Of a stretch of DNA of 64,000 bases, positions 1 through 8,387 are shown in pieces. The stretch covers positions 124,001 through 188,000 of the forward strand of contig NZ_FXTN01000010.1 of NCBI RefSeq assembly GCF_900182595.1, written 5' to 3'. Under the pieces are notes generated by a model that was given only the letters and a program-made list of their open reading frames with translations, searched no databases and was not told the DNA's origin. The position numbers and the translations under genes were made by a program. This DNA comes from Pedobacter westerhofensis. Lineage in GTDB: Bacteria; Bacteroidota; Bacteroidia; Sphingobacteriales; Sphingobacteriaceae. Numbering within the stretch: position 1 is the stretch's first letter; each line of letters opens with the position of its first letter.

Positions 1-2661
1 GGAGTTATCAGAAATTGTCCTGTTTACGTTATTTCCCTGGTTAAGCAGGTCGTGCCCCTCCAGTTTAATACTGCCTTTTCTTTTAAAAAAGGTTTTCTCT
101 ACATATCCGCCAATCAGCAAAGGATTCCTCCCGGGAATGGCAAAGCCCTGATTGATCGTTTTAGAGCTGGTTATACCTGCATTGAGGCTCTGAAGGATAA
201 ATACTTTGGCATCTGTATTAAACAGCCAGGTCTGGATGATATTGGAATTGGAAGAGGCCAGTGAATACACATTGCTCCTGTAGTTGTATGAGGCGCTGGT
301 GTTTACCATCAGCCACTTTTGGTTCATCCGGAGCGACAGTCCCTGGTTTAGGCTTAACCCTTTCCCAAAGTTCCTGATATTATCTGCGTATGAAACCCTG
401 TGATTATAGGTGAGCCCGCCCTTCACTTCAACATTATACTTCTTTCCCGAGATTGGCAGCGACCAGTAATAATTACTGCCAAAGTTATAATTTCCACTTG
501 TGTTCAGGTAACGGGTTTCCTGCTTCAGGCTGTTTAAGGTGTCGCGGATCAGCACCGTATTGCTTACTACCTGGTCCTGCACCACGGTCCCGCGGAGCAT
601 CAGCTGCAATGTACTCCCATTGGCGGGGCTGACTGAACGGTAGCTTAAATTCAGGGTATGGTTAAAGGAAGCTTTCAGGTCTGGATTTCCGATGATTACA
701 TTCTGAAGGTTACGTGTATCAGGAACGGGCTGCAGCTGATTAAAATCGGGTGCATTGCTGTTCCCGCTATACACCATGCTATAGGTAGTTTTTGGGGAAG
801 GAATAAAATCTACCCTTGCTACCGGCGATATATTAAAGCCGGTCCTGCTGATCTTGTCTGCCCTGCCTTCATATGCCCCGGTAAGTACATTGGGCTGGCC
901 TGTAATACCCGCACTGTAATTCAGTTTTTTTGTGGTGTACCTGTAATTTAAACCGATGGTATGGGTGCTGAAAGAAGAGGTATACTTGTTGCTCAGCGAA
1001 TCTACCCTTCTGAATTGGTCCATATCATCCTTTACATTGGTCAGCAGCGCATTACTGGTATGAGTATACGAATACACATAGCTAAAATCTATACCTCTTT
1101 TTACCAGTGAATCCAATGGATTTCCCAGCGGTTCGGTGATCGTTACCGTGGCATTTACATTGCGCATACGGTTACGTGTGTCCAGCAGCTGGTTTCTTAA
1201 AGAATCTTTCACCAGCATACCGCTTTCGGGATCATAATAGCCAATCCTGTTGTTCTGGTCCTGGATAGAATTACTGATATTGTTGCCCGCTGTAAACCCT
1301 GCTGAAACCGTGCGCCCCGGCTTTTTAAAGTGGCGTGCCATGTTAAAATCAGCATTCAGGTTAGGGCTGTGCAGGTCAGAATGGTTTGCATTCAGCAGAT
1401 CCTGACGGATCACCCCGGTCTGTTTTGAAGAAGTTAGCGCATCGCTGACAGAATTGTTAACAGAACCGCGGATATTTCCCTGTATATAGTTTTGCCCGTC
1501 TACCGATTGTACGCCCATATCAAAATTATGGTTGGCTCCCTTGTTTTCGCTTTGGGAAATGGATTCATTGTAAATCGTGCCCAGGGAGTTCACGGTCTGG
1601 ATATAACTTTGCTGGTTCAGCTCCGTCCTGTTGTGCTGGTAATTGTAATTCCCGTTGATCGTCAGGTTCTTTCCCAGTTTGTCCCTGAAAGTAAATCCTG
1701 TATTCTGGCTGTTGTTGATGCCGGCGCCATTATTGGTATTGCTTGCCTTGGCATGTACGCCGATTTGTTTATCGTCACGCCAGATATTGGCATTGATGCC
1801 CGCGTCATAACGGTCATTGGTTCCCCCGCTTACAGCAGCATTTCCAAAGGTGCCCCTGTTCCTTTTATCTTTAAGTACCAGGTTCAGCATTTTCTGCGGT
1901 TCCCCGCTTTTAACGCCCGTAAAGTTTGCCTTATCACCGTAGTCATCAATTACCTGGAGCTTGTCAACAATCCCCGCAGGCAGCTGTGAGATAAACTCTT
2001 TCACATTGCTGGTAAAAAAATCTTTCCCGTTCACACGCAGTTTTGTCATTTCCTTGCCAGCGCTCGTTACGTTGCCATCTTTATCTATTTCAATACCGGG
2101 AAGCTGTTTGAGCAGTTCATCTACATTATCACCTTCACGGACAGTATATGCCGAAGCATTAAATTCTACGGTATCCTTCATCAAGCGCATGGGGATAATC
2201 CTGGCCTTGATCACCACTTCTGCCAGCTGGTTGGAAGCATCCTTTAAGATCAGCGCAGGTATCACCTGCTCATTTCCGCTTATAGCAAGGCTGAGGTCAG
2301 TGCTGGCTGGCAGATAACCTACACCGCGAACCAAAACTGATACTAAAGGATACGAGGTTGCCGGGACAGTCAATGACGATGAACTAGCCTCTGATGTTGC
2401 CGTAGCGTTGGTTGCAGCTGTGGCCCTTGAAGATAAGGAGGACACCGTTCTTTTGATATTAAAACTAAAATTCCCAGCAGAATCTGTAGTGGTATTCAAA
2501 GTATCCTTACCTGTGATTAATCGTACATTTGCACCCGGGATACCCATTTTCACAGTATCCTGAATCACTCCGCGCAGCTTAATATAAGTTTGAGCCTGCA
2601 CAGCTTCAACAAAAAATAAGCTGAACAACAGAAAAAACAGGCAACTGGTTTTTATCTTCAA
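1..2661 (-). CDS. outer membrane beta-barrel receptor of the TonB-dependent type, 3' end outside window
   Basis: Open frame read on the minus strand from 2661 to the window edge, so the C-terminus is missing. It starts with a signal peptide (LKIKTSCLFFLLFSLFF, then cleavage near VQAQ), followed by a carboxypeptidase-regulatory-like (Ig-fold) domain and a plug-like stretch containing KQLPGIEIDKDGNVTSAGKE and LRVNGKDFF. The rest is a long barrel rich in alternating aromatic residues. This matches the Bacteroidota 'outer membrane beta-barrel protein' family (CarboxypepD_reg plus OMP_b-brl_3). The only plausible start is TTG at 2661; an in-frame stop lies about 27 codons upstream in the same frame and no ATG fits the signal peptide. 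The substrate cannot be told from the sequence. It has no obvious operon partner inside the window. Confidence 0.85.
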   Translation of the reverse strand, partial: MKIKTSCLFFLLFSLFFVEAVQAQTYIKLRGVIQDTVKMGIPGANVRLITGKDTLNTTTDSAGNFSFNIKRTVSSLSSRATAATNATATSEASSSSLTVPATSYPLVSVLVRGVGYLPASTDLSLAISGNEQVIPALILKDASNQLAEVVIKARIIPMRLMKDTVEFNASAYTVREGDNVDELLKQLPGIEIDKDGNVTSAGKEMTKLRVNGKDFFTSNVKEFISQLPAGIVDKLQVIDDYGDKANFTGVKSGEPQKMLNLVLKDKRNRGTFGNAAVSGGTNDRYDAGINANIWRDDKQIGVHAKASNTNNGAGINNSQNTGFTFRDKLGKNLTINGNYNYQHNRTELNQQSYIQTVNSLGTIYNESISQSENKGANHNFDMGVQSVDGQNYIQGNIRGSVNNSVSDALTSSKQTGVIRQDLLNANHSDLHSPNLNADFNMARHFKKPGRTVSAGFTAGNNISNSIQDQNNRIGYYDPESGMLVKDSLRNQLLDTRNRMRNVNATVTITEPLGNPLDSLVKRGIDFSYVYSYTHTSNALLTNVKDDMDQFRRVDSLSNKYTSSFSTHTIGLNYRYTTKKLNYSAGITGQPNVLTGAYEGRADKISRTGFNISPVARVDFIPSPKTTYSMVYSGNSNAPDFNQLQPVPDTRNLQNVIIGNPDLKASFNHTLNLSYRSVSPANGSTLQLMLRGTVVQDQVVSNTVLIRDTLNSLKQETRYLNTSGNYNFGSNYYWSLPISGKKYNVEVKGGLTYNHRVSYADNIRNFGKGLSLNQGLSLRMNQKWLMVNTSASYNYRSNVYSLASSNSNIIQTWLFNTDAKVFILQSLNAGITSSKTINQGFAIPGRNPLLIGGYVEKTFFKRKGSIKLEGHDLLNQGNNVNRTISDNS

Positions 2662-2946
2662 AATTGTTTTTAAATAATTAGAAACAGGCTTAACTTATGT
2701 TATTACACATTGCATCACACAAAATTTCTCCTAAGATAATCATGATTATGATGATTCAGACTTTAAAAACTTAAAATCTGCCTGCCACTGACTGGAATTG
2801 TTACCAGATCATTTATTAACAAAGAAAGGCTCCCTTGCAGGAGCCTTCTCATTATTTATTGGTGTGTGTTTCAGTTTGGATGGAACTGATTTTATATACG
2901 TCTTTTTTTGCACCGCGGTTTCTATCTGTGGGACAACTGAAAGGTT
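2662..2946. other. intergenic region, promoter side of the receptor
   Basis: This gap holds the upstream region of the receptor that starts at 2661 and the 3' flank of the methyltransferase gene. Apart from the hairpin at 2826-2847 I see no gene or clear promoter box in it. Confidence 0.5.
2826..2847 (-). terminator. rho-independent terminator after the Cfa-like gene
   Basis: Perfect 8-bp stem AAGGCTCC / GGAGCCTT with a 6-nt loop. On the minus strand it is followed by a T-rich run (TTTCTTTGTT), about 100 nt after the stop codon of the methyltransferase gene. Confidence 0.75.
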
Positions 2947-3978
2947 CTAACTGTTCTTTTTAAATAAATAGTGACAAACCATCCATTCATTACCACTTCT
3001 GTAACCAAACATTTCCGCACACGCTATAAAAGACAGTCGCCAGTAGACCCACCATTTCAAGGCTTGATCTTCACCGTATATTTTTTCAAACATCGTCATA
3101 ATCTCTTTTTCATGGCTATCCATATTACTCAGCCATGCTTCGGCAGTCCTGGAATAATTCATCCCGTTTACTACCCAGTGTCTATCGATGGCAAGGTCGT
3201 CATTGAAATAGCTTAGCAGATGGTTGGACGGCACCATTCCGGCACCAAAAAAGTAATTGTTCATCCAGTCCGTCCCGTCTTTTACCTCAAGTTTATAGGC
3301 AAGTGTATGATGGCTGAACATATGAACAAAGAGCTTTCCGTTATCTTTCAGAAAGCCATTCACCTTTTTCAGCAGCATTTTATAGTTCCGCATATATTCA
3401 AACATTCCTATAGACACTACGCGGTCAAATTGCTGCAGGATTTGAAAAGTATTCATATCTGCAGTAATGACGGTAAGGTTGCTGATATTTCTGTCTTTGG
3501 CAGTCTGGTCGATAAATGCTTTTTGTATAGCGGAATCAGAAACTACAGTGATCCTGCTTTCAGGGTATTTGGCCGAAATAAATAATGACATTGAGCCCCA
3601 TCCGCATCCCAGTTCCAGTATGTCCTGCCCGTTCTGAAGGTCTGCACGCTGGCAGGTCAGCTCGAGCATATCTTCTTCAGCAGTATCAAGATCAGTTACC
3701 CCCGGCCGCCAGTAGCCGGCAGAACTTTTCAGGCGTTTGCCAAAGCAGTACTGGTAAAATTCAGGAGGCAATTTATAATGCCGCCGCCTGGCATCTTCGT
3801 TAGCAAGGGCTATCGGAGAGTTTTTGAGCTCTTCAAGAAAATCGTTTAAGCGATGCTGCTGAACTTCGGCATCTTCAACTGTTTCTTCATTCAAACGGTG
3901 TTTCAGCAGGATACGCATACCTATCCGGAGAATAAAATCGGGCAGTTTATTCTGTTCAATGAACCTATTGTACCACAT
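2947..3978 (-). CDS. cyclopropane-fatty-acyl-phospholipid synthase family methyltransferase
   Basis: 343 residues. The SAM-binding motif ILELGCGWGSMSLF lies about one third in, preceded by YQYCFGKRLKSSAGYW and followed by a Rossmann-type methyltransferase domain. This is the layout of the Cfa/mycolic acid cyclopropane synthase family, which transfers a methylene group from S-adenosylmethionine to cis double bonds of membrane phospholipids. It is shorter than E. coli Cfa (382 residues), and many Bacteroidota relatives are this size. ATG at 3978 is clear. It follows the desaturase gene with a 25-bp gap, so the two are probably cotranscribed, which suggests that the double bond made by the desaturase is the target. 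Exact lipid product is not shown by the sequence. Confidence 0.85.
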   Translation of the reverse strand: MWYNRFIEQNKLPDFILRIGMRILLKHRLNEETVEDAEVQQHRLNDFLEELKNSPIALANEDARRRHYKLPPEFYQYCFGKRLKSSAGYWRPGVTDLDTAEEDMLELTCQRADLQNGQDILELGCGWGSMSLFISAKYPESRITVVSDSAIQKAFIDQTAKDRNISNLTVITADMNTFQILQQFDRVVSIGMFEYMRNYKMLLKKVNGFLKDNGKLFVHMFSHHTLAYKLEVKDGTDWMNNYFFGAGMVPSNHLLSYFNDDLAIDRHWVVNGMNYSRTAEAWLSNMDSHEKEIMTMFEKIYGEDQALKWWVYWRLSFIACAEMFGYRSGNEWMVCHYLFKKNS

Positions 3979-4003
3979 TAAATTCGCAATCAGGGAGTTT
4001 TTA

Positions 4004-4732
4004 TTATACTTTTCTGATCCTGATAATATGCAGCCAATGCATCACCTTCATCAGGGGATAGGTAGGATCAAATTCGAACCATTTGGAAGCAAAATTAGGA
4101 CTGTTGGGTTTTTTGTGGTGGTTATTCTGGAACAGCTCGCCCATCATCAGAAAATCCAATGGCAGTGAGTTTTTACTGTGGTCGTTATTGTCGTGGTTTG
4201 AATACCCGTATTTATGTCCGCACCAATTTACAATTGCACCGTGCAAAGGCCCCATCAGAAAGTGGACCGGCAGCAACAGGAACATCCACCATGCAGTAGC
4301 AAAGGTAACGTAGAACCAAACATAAAAGCTGATAAAGATCAGGCGTGTTACCCATGAATCACCAATACGGTCGATAATCGGCCATGAAGGATATTTATCA
4401 CGAAACTGCTCTTCAGGCTCTTCGTTGTATTTGGCATAATTGAGGTATATATTTTTTGTCTGGATCATCATTCCCCAAACATCTTTCACGAAATGCGGAG
4501 AATGCGGGTCTTTCTCTGTATCAGAAAAAGCGTGGTGCATCCGGTGCAGGATGGCGTATGCCCGGGGGTTCAGAAAAGAAGAGCCCTGCGAAAGAAACGT
4601 AATGGTATAGAACACCTTTTCCCAAAAGCCATTCATTTTAAACATTTTATGCGATGCATAACGGTGTAAAAAGAAGGTTTGCGAAAAAAGGGACAGAAAC
4701 CAGTGTAAAACAAAAAATAAAAGAATAATCAT
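4004..4732 (-). CDS. membrane fatty acid desaturase (acyl-CoA delta-9 type)
   Basis: 242 residues with the three histidine boxes of membrane di-iron desaturases: HRYASH near residue 24, HRMHH near residue 63 and NNHHKK near residue 204. Hydrophobic segments flank the boxes, at the N-terminus and around residues 135-160. The family inserts a cis double bond into saturated acyl chains. It is short compared with eukaryotic stearoyl-CoA desaturases but usual for bacterial ones. It lies 25 bp upstream of the Cfa-like gene on the same strand, so the pair looks like a two-step membrane lipid module. Start ATG at 4732. Confidence 0.9.
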   Translation of the reverse strand: MIILLFFVLHWFLSLFSQTFFLHRYASHKMFKMNGFWEKVFYTITFLSQGSSFLNPRAYAILHRMHHAFSDTEKDPHSPHFVKDVWGMMIQTKNIYLNYAKYNEEPEEQFRDKYPSWPIIDRIGDSWVTRLIFISFYVWFYVTFATAWWMFLLLPVHFLMGPLHGAIVNWCGHKYGYSNHDNNDHSKNSLPLDFLMMGELFQNNHHKKPNSPNFASKWFEFDPTYPLMKVMHWLHIIRIRKV

Positions 4733-4848
4733 AGGTTGAATGTACTAACGAAAAAGAACACCTGTTTGGATGTTCAGTTGAGGATTTAGGAACAGGATTT
4801 GCGGGAAATGCTGAATTGGAATAAAAAACTTAGAGGGGCAGAACAAAC

Positions 4849-4882
4849 ACTCAGGTATGCAGCCGGAGATGCACACCTGAGT
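4849..4882 (-). terminator. probable terminator after the cupin gene
   Basis: Inverted repeat ACTCAGGT / ACCTGAGT with an additional inner TGC/GCA pairing, 24 nt after the cupin stop codon on the minus strand. The following GTTTGTTCTG is only moderately T-rich, so termination strength is uncertain. Confidence 0.5.
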
Positions 4883-4906
4883 GCTGATATTGTATAAGGT
4901 ATATTA

Positions 4907-5404
4907 TTATCTTCCGAAATCGTCTGATACACGAACGATGTCCGATTCATCAGATGGGTTTGAAGGATCTGTATGCTGCCAGATTTCTGAAACAATGCCC
5001 CAGTCGTCCAAACCTACCAGACGGTGTCTTTCACCTTGTTTCAACTTGATCGTAGTGCCTGGTGTTAATTGCTGAACTTCGCCCTGCTCATCAGTTTCGC
5101 TGGTGATCACGCCTGTTGTACCGCTTACTACGCGCCATATTTCTGCACGACGGTGGTGATATTGCCATGAAAGACGGGTGTTTGGTGCTACAATTAGGAT
5201 TTTAGGACTTAACTTGCCTCCTATACGGAGATCTTCAACATTTAATCCATCGAAATAAACATTAGCAAACTGCTGCGCCTGTTCTTCATCAATTACAAAA
5301 AAACCTCCCCATGGACGGGTCTCATCACGGTTAACTACATTAAAACCTTCAATCTTTAGTCGCTGGGCAACACTGTCGAATATTTCTTTTTTCTGATCTG
5401 ACAT
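4907..5404 (-). CDS. cupin-domain protein related to mannose-6-phosphate isomerase type II
   Basis: 165 residues from the ATG at 5404; a TTG 24 nt upstream is in frame but less likely. The C-terminal half is a cupin barrel: LSWQYHHRRAEIWRVVSG carries the metal-binding His-His-Glu pattern, and GERHRLVGLDDWGIVSEIW the later histidine. RPWGGFFVID near the N-terminus is the 'RPWG' opening typical of the phosphomannose isomerase type II C-terminal domain. The family isomerises sugar phosphates or acts as a sugar-binding domain, and members this short are annotated only as cupins. A TATATTTG box lies 21 nt upstream of the ATG. It is divergent from fabF. Function beyond sugar-phosphate-type cupin is inference. 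Confidence 0.8.
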   Translation of the reverse strand: MSDQKKEIFDSVAQRLKIEGFNVVNRDETRPWGGFFVIDEEQAQQFANVYFDGLNVEDLRIGGKLSPKILIVAPNTRLSWQYHHRRAEIWRVVSGTTGVITSETDEQGEVQQLTPGTTIKLKQGERHRLVGLDDWGIVSEIWQHTDPSNPSDESDIVRVSDDFGR

Positions 5405-5425
5405 TATATTTAATATTTTGATCTT

Positions 5426-5433
5426 CAAATATA
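5426..5433 (-). promoter_or_regulatory. candidate -7 box of the cupin gene
   Basis: TATATTTG on the minus strand fits the Bacteroidota -7 consensus TAnnTTTG and lies 21 nt before the cupin ATG. No clear TTG box is seen at the expected distance upstream. Confidence 0.4.
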
Positions 5434-5592
5434 ATCATATCAGCTTAAATACCTTCACCTTAAAGAAATCTATGAAAAAATATCACTGAGGTTACATTAA
5501 GAGGGTAAACAATTAATCTAATTGCCCCTTAATATTTGTATTTTCGCATCCGAAACGGTTGAGAAAAGGCAAAAATTACCTGAATTATACCG

Positions 5593-5620
5593 TTTGGTAT
5601 TAAATATAATCTTACTTTTG
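5593..5620 (+). promoter_or_regulatory. candidate promoter of fabF
   Basis: TTTG at 5593-5596 and TACTTTTG at 5613-5620 match the -33 and -7 boxes of Bacteroidota housekeeping promoters with a slightly short 16-nt spacer. The -7 box is 54 nt before the fabF ATG. Confidence 0.5.
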
Positions 5621-5674
5621 TAACTGTATATCAGGCTTGAAAGCAGGATTAAATCAAAAATTATATAAAAGCAT

Positions 5675-6919
5675 ATGTTAAAAAGAGTGGTTATCACTGG
5701 CATCGGGGCTTTAACCCCGTTAGGAAATGACGTAAATACTTTCTGGAGCAATACCGTAGCTGGTAAAAGCGGAGCGGCAAAAATCACCCGGTTTGATGCT
5801 TCACTTTTCCGTACTCAATTCGCCTGTGAGCTCAAAGATTTTGATGTTACCAAATATCTGGACAGGTCTGATATCAAAAGGACAGACCGCTTTACCCAAT
5901 ACGCACTGGTGGCTTCTGATGAGGCGATCAAAGATTCAGGATTTGAATTTGATAAAATGGATCCTTTTGATGTTGGTGTAATCTGGGGTTCTGGTCAGGG
6001 CGGTATGGATACATTTGAACAACAGTCGGCAGAATATGCACTTGGCAATGGCACACCGCGTTTCAGCCCTTTCTTTGTTCCTAAACTGATCGCCAATATG
6101 GCTTCGGGTATGATTTCTATCCGTAACGGCTATATGGGAATCAATTATACAGCAGTTTCTGCCTGCGCTACCTCCAATACCGCAATCATGGATGCCTTTA
6201 ACTATATCCGTCTGGGTAAAGCCAAGGTGATCATTACCGGTGGTTCAGAAGCACCGATATCTGCATCTTCTGTAGGTGGGTTCTGTGCAATGAAAGCCAT
6301 GTCTGCACAAAATGATTCACCGCTTACGGCATCAAAACCCTTTGATATAAACCGTGATGGTTTTGTGATGGGCGAAGGAGCAGGTGCCCTGGTACTTGAA
6401 GAATATGAGCATGCCGTAAAACGCGGTGCACATATCTATGCTGAGGTTGGCGGTGCAGCGATGACCGCTGATGCTTACCATATGACAGCAACACATCCTG
6501 AAGGACTGGGCGCTTCCAAAGCGATGACACTTGCGCTTGAAGAAGCCGGAGTAACCATTCATGATGTCCATTACCTGAATACGCATGCGACTTCTACTCC
6601 TGTAGGAGATTTGTCTGAGACAAATGCAGTGATCAACCTGCTGGGAACAGGCAAAAATAACCTGCTGATCAGTGCAACCAAATCAATGACCGGCCACTTA
6701 CTGGGTGCTGCCGGCGCAATCGAGGCAATTATCTGCTTACTTTCTATGAGAGACAGCGTGATTGCACCCACAATCAACACAACTGAAATTGACCCTGCAA
6801 TACCGGGCAATCTTAATATTGTAATTAAAGAAGCGATCCCTGCGAAATTAAAAGTAACAATGAGTAATACTTTTGGATTTGGCGGACATAACGGGACCGT
6901 AGTTTTTAAGGGCGTATAA
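5675..6919 (+). CDS. fabF: beta-ketoacyl-[acyl-carrier-protein] synthase II
   Basis: 414 residues, the usual FabF length. The active-site cysteine is Cys164 in VSACATSNTA, and the two catalytic histidines are in NTHATSTPVGD and KSMTGHLLGAAGAIEA. The family elongates acyl-ACP by condensation with malonyl-ACP in fatty acid synthesis, in the cytoplasm. The start MLKRVVITGIGALTPLG is the standard FabF N-terminus. It stands alone, with no acpP or fabG beside it, so it may be a second copy or a lone elongation enzyme; the neighbouring desaturase and Cfa-like genes make a lipid context. Confidence 0.95.
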   Translation: MLKRVVITGIGALTPLGNDVNTFWSNTVAGKSGAAKITRFDASLFRTQFACELKDFDVTKYLDRSDIKRTDRFTQYALVASDEAIKDSGFEFDKMDPFDVGVIWGSGQGGMDTFEQQSAEYALGNGTPRFSPFFVPKLIANMASGMISIRNGYMGINYTAVSACATSNTAIMDAFNYIRLGKAKVIITGGSEAPISASSVGGFCAMKAMSAQNDSPLTASKPFDINRDGFVMGEGAGALVLEEYEHAVKRGAHIYAEVGGAAMTADAYHMTATHPEGLGASKAMTLALEEAGVTIHDVHYLNTHATSTPVGDLSETNAVINLLGTGKNNLLISATKSMTGHLLGAAGAIEAIICLLSMRDSVIAPTINTTEIDPAIPGNLNIVIKEAIPAKLKVTMSNTFGFGGHNGTVVFKGV

Positions 6920-6950
6920 GTTTGCCGCTTGCTTGCCCTAAGATAATTTT

Positions 6951-7031
6951 AAAAAACCTAACCCTGATATTTCGATGCCTTCTGCTGCTTAACGCAGCAG
7001 AAGGCATCAAAATATCAGGGTTAGGTTTTTT
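6951..7031. terminator. 81-nt near-perfect hairpin between convergent genes, likely bidirectional terminator
   Basis: Two 38-nt arms (6951-6988 and 6994-7031) pair with a single mismatch around a 5-nt loop TTAAC. The arms begin and end in A6/T6 runs, so the structure has a U-tract in both directions. It lies between fabF (plus) and the GH43 gene (minus). It is much longer than a normal terminator stem. Confidence 0.7.
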
Positions 7032-7137
7032 AGTTTATTCTGAAAGATGACGGACAAGCAAAATGGCAAATTATAGCTGGGGATGTCCGGGGGATGTAGG
7101 ATAAGCGAAATGCCGGTCCTCGCATGGGTACTATTGC

Positions 7138-7243
7138 AGACACAGTCCGTATCTCAGCATAATTCTTATTTTAAGCACAGACTTTATTTTAGACACAGTC
7201 CGTATCTCAGCATAGTTCTTATTTTAAGCACAGACTTTATTTT
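7138..7243. repeat. 53-bp tandem duplication
   Basis: Two head-to-tail copies (7138-7190 and 7191-7243), each starting AGACACAGTCCGTATCTCAG, that differ at one base. A degenerate third start (AGACAAAAGCCTTATTTTA) follows at 7244. Internally the repeat is AT-rich with TTATTTTA steps. An open frame runs through it but looks like an artefact of the repeat. Confidence 0.85.
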
Positions 7244-7272
7244 AGACAAAAGCCTTATTTTAAACACTGTCC

Positions 7273-8364
7273 CTATTTTTTATAGGGGTTGATCGTCCTG
7301 ATCGTTCCGTCAGCCTCATGTTCCAATGTGGTTACCTTTACATTTCTCAAATGGGTTTTACCGCCTGATAATTCGGTATCATGGTAAAAAATCAGCCATT
7401 TTCCTCTATACTCTACAATTGAATGATGGGTTGTCCATCCTACTACCGGAAGCATGATCACACCCTGGTAAGTAAACGGGCCATAAGGTGTATCCCCTAT
7501 CGCGTATACCAGCTTATGCGTATCACCGGTAGAGTATGAAAAATAATATTTTCCATTATACTTATGCATCCATGACCCTTCAAAAAAGCGGCGGTCATGA
7601 TCTCCGCCCAATAGAGGTTTGCCTTCTTTATCCAGGATCAGCACATCCTTAACCTCACCGTCAAATTGTTTCATATCAGGTGTCAGTTTAGCTATTTTTG
7701 CCGTCAGTGCAGGTTCTTTATCTTTTTCAAGATCTGTTTTTGAGCCATTGGCCGCGTATTGTCCTTTGCTCCATCGTTGCAGCTGACCGCCCCAGATACC
7801 GCCAAAGTACATATAGGTGCTGCCGTCAGTATCTGTAAACACAGCAGGGTCAATACTAAAACTGCCCTTTATCGGTTCCTTTTCAGCAGTAAAAGGCCCG
7901 GCGGGTGTAGTTGCCGTAGCTACGCCAATCCTGAAAACATCTTTTTTATCCTTCAGCGGAAAATAAAGAAAGTACCTGCCATCCTTATAAGCGGCATCAG
8001 GTGCCCAGAGCTGCCTGCCGCCCCAGGGGATATCTTTCACAGTTAATGCCACACCATGATCAGTTACCGGTCCGCCTACACTATCCAGAGAGAAAATATG
8101 ATAATCATCCATGGCAAAATGATCGCCGTTATCATTTTCAGCAATGCCGGCATCAATATCATGGGAGGGGTAAATGTAGAGCTTGCCATCAAAAACATGT
8201 ACAGAGGGATCTGCCGTGTACATTTTTGTAATTAATGGCTTTGATATTGCCCCTTTAAAAGCGGTATCGTCAGCCGTTTTCTTTTTTTCCTTACATGCAG
8301 TCAGCACCAGTAAAGGGAGGCTAAGCAGCAGGATCAGTTCCTTGTTCATCAGTTTTTGCATCAT
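7273..8364 (-). CDS. GH43 glycoside hydrolase lipoprotein (beta-xylosidase / alpha-L-arabinofuranosidase type)
   Basis: 363 residues. A lipoprotein signal ends in the lipobox LTAC with Cys24, so the enzyme is probably anchored in the outer membrane or periplasm. The GH43 five-bladed propeller carries the catalytic base Asp in TADPSVHV, the modulating Asp in SIDPAVF and the acid Glu in FFEGSWM. WAPDAAYKDGRYFLYFP and GPFTAEKEPIKGSFSIDPAV resemble beta-xylosidase/arabinofuranosidase members. It is the last gene of the lacI-SDR-uxuA-GH43 run (23-bp gap after uxuA). Its role would be release of xylose or arabinose from xylo-oligosaccharides. Exact specificity cannot be fixed from sequence. Confidence 0.88.
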   Translation of the reverse strand: MMQKLMNKELILLLSLPLLVLTACKEKKKTADDTAFKGAISKPLITKMYTADPSVHVFDGKLYIYPSHDIDAGIAENDNGDHFAMDDYHIFSLDSVGGPVTDHGVALTVKDIPWGGRQLWAPDAAYKDGRYFLYFPLKDKKDVFRIGVATATTPAGPFTAEKEPIKGSFSIDPAVFTDTDGSTYMYFGGIWGGQLQRWSKGQYAANGSKTDLEKDKEPALTAKIAKLTPDMKQFDGEVKDVLILDKEGKPLLGGDHDRRFFEGSWMHKYNGKYYFSYSTGDTHKLVYAIGDTPYGPFTYQGVIMLPVVGWTTHHSIVEYRGKWLIFYHDTELSGGKTHLRNVKVTTLEHEADGTIRTINPYKK

Positions 8365-8387
8365 ATTTGGTTTGTATTGGATTTTTT

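Noticed and set aside
7083..7292. 69-codon plus-strand frame through the 53-bp tandem repeat
   Set aside because: The frame is the translation of the repeat and overlaps the end of GH43.
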